From assembly GCA_027039465.1 (NCBI GenBank), contig JALWEA010000094.1, forward strand, positions 1 through 16,107: a stretch of DNA of 16,107 bases. Reading direction: 5' to 3'. Positions 15,879 through 16,107 of this stretch are shown here, one piece after another. Every line of letters starts with the position of its first letter. Position 1 is the first letter of the stretch. The position numbers and the translations under genes were made by a program. The notes under the pieces were generated by a model, which worked only from the letters and a program-made list of their open reading frames with translations, made no database searches and was not told where the DNA came from. Source of the DNA: Calditrichia bacterium (GTDB lineage Bacteria > Calditrichota > Calditrichia > Calditrichales > Calditrichaceae).

Positions 15879-16014
15879 TGCCCAATTAGCCGCGCGCATT
15901 TGGTGAATTGACGAATTGAAGTCATTGTTCGCCCACCGGCACGCAAAATTGTAGCAGAATGCCAAGTAACTGCGACGGAACTAAGAATTAAGTAAATCTG
16001 TTGCTACTTTGGAA

Positions 16015-16058
16015 GGGATTGCCGCGTCACTCTCTGCGCTCGCTCCTACAATGACATC
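16015..16058 (-). repeat. GTCATTG-type dispersed repeat fragment
   Basis: Read on the minus strand this begins TGTCATTGTAGGAGCGAGCG and ends near GACGCGGCAATCC, the layout of the commonly iterated GTCATTGCGAG...GCAATC intergenic element. It stands out from its AT-rich surroundings by base composition. Confidence 0.5.
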
Positions 16059-16107
16059 CGGCCATTACCCCTTATTTCAACAACTCAACAAACAATCACA
16101 AATACTT

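Larger units (their letters stand above)
15402..16107. other. Right-end intergenic stretch, no credible gene, dispersed-repeat debris
   Basis: These 700 bp upstream of def contain no convincing coding region; the one open plus-strand frame (15623-15889) runs through repeat elements. The stretch holds a 19-bp inverted repeat, a GC-rich perfect hairpin, a twice-occurring CTACTATTGA element and a GTCATTG-type element close to the edge, each listed separately. The 60-90 bp directly before def are AT-rich and should contain its promoter, although I cannot place it. Confidence 0.7.

Noticed and set aside
15623..15889. Small plus-strand coding region of 88 residues
   Set aside because: It runs through the inverted repeat and the GC-rich hairpin, has no ribosome site or recognisable family, and its composition is that of the repeats.

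Overview
The window looks like ordinary chromosomal sequence from a Gram-negative bacterium of moderate GC content (low-to-mid 40s % by eye). Three things suggest the Bacteroidota/Calditrichota/Ignavibacteria side of the FCB group: a TonB-type energy transducer, an exported protein pairing an LPP20-like N-terminus with an NTF2-like C-terminus, and intergenic spacers packed with short hairpin modules. This placement is inference; no rRNA or other marker gene is present. I found no tRNA, rRNA, CRISPR array, transposase or phage gene.

Layout. Positions 1-2572 are a minus-strand group: a CDP-alcohol phosphatidyltransferase (PgsA-like) overlapping a glycerophosphodiester phosphodiesterase by 4 bp, then a TonB-like protein, then a TagD-like cytidylyltransferase cut by the left edge. 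Apart from the TonB-like gene, the theme is glycerol phosphate and phospholipid metabolism. A 290-bp divergent spacer with a perfect inverted repeat leads into the plus-strand block (2864-13946). That block holds a large soluble hybrid histidine kinase with an unexpected N-terminal domain, a probably exported MetX-type alpha/beta hydrolase overlapping a TrmO-like tRNA methyltransferase, a cysteine-cluster (YkgJ-type) protein, a roughly 1.1-kb non-coding stretch with a tandem 320-bp repeat, an SLC13/ArsB-type permease 28 bp upstream of an MgtE magnesium transporter, and the exported LPP20/NTF2-like protein. After a short convergent spacer, positions 14128-15401 carry, on the minus strand, peptide deformylase followed by a divergent sirtuin. 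The last 700 bp (15402-16107) contain no credible gene but several dispersed-repeat fragments.

Most genes are single housekeeping or signalling genes rather than one system. The observations most worth following are: (1) the kinase N-terminus, which reads like the N-terminal half of a YhaN/SbcC-type ATPase without its Walker A motif; (2) the sirtuin, whose catalytic His position is Cys and whose NAD-pocket TQN motif is TLN; and (3) the tandem mosaic of hairpins at 8430-9060 and related repeat debris at the right end.
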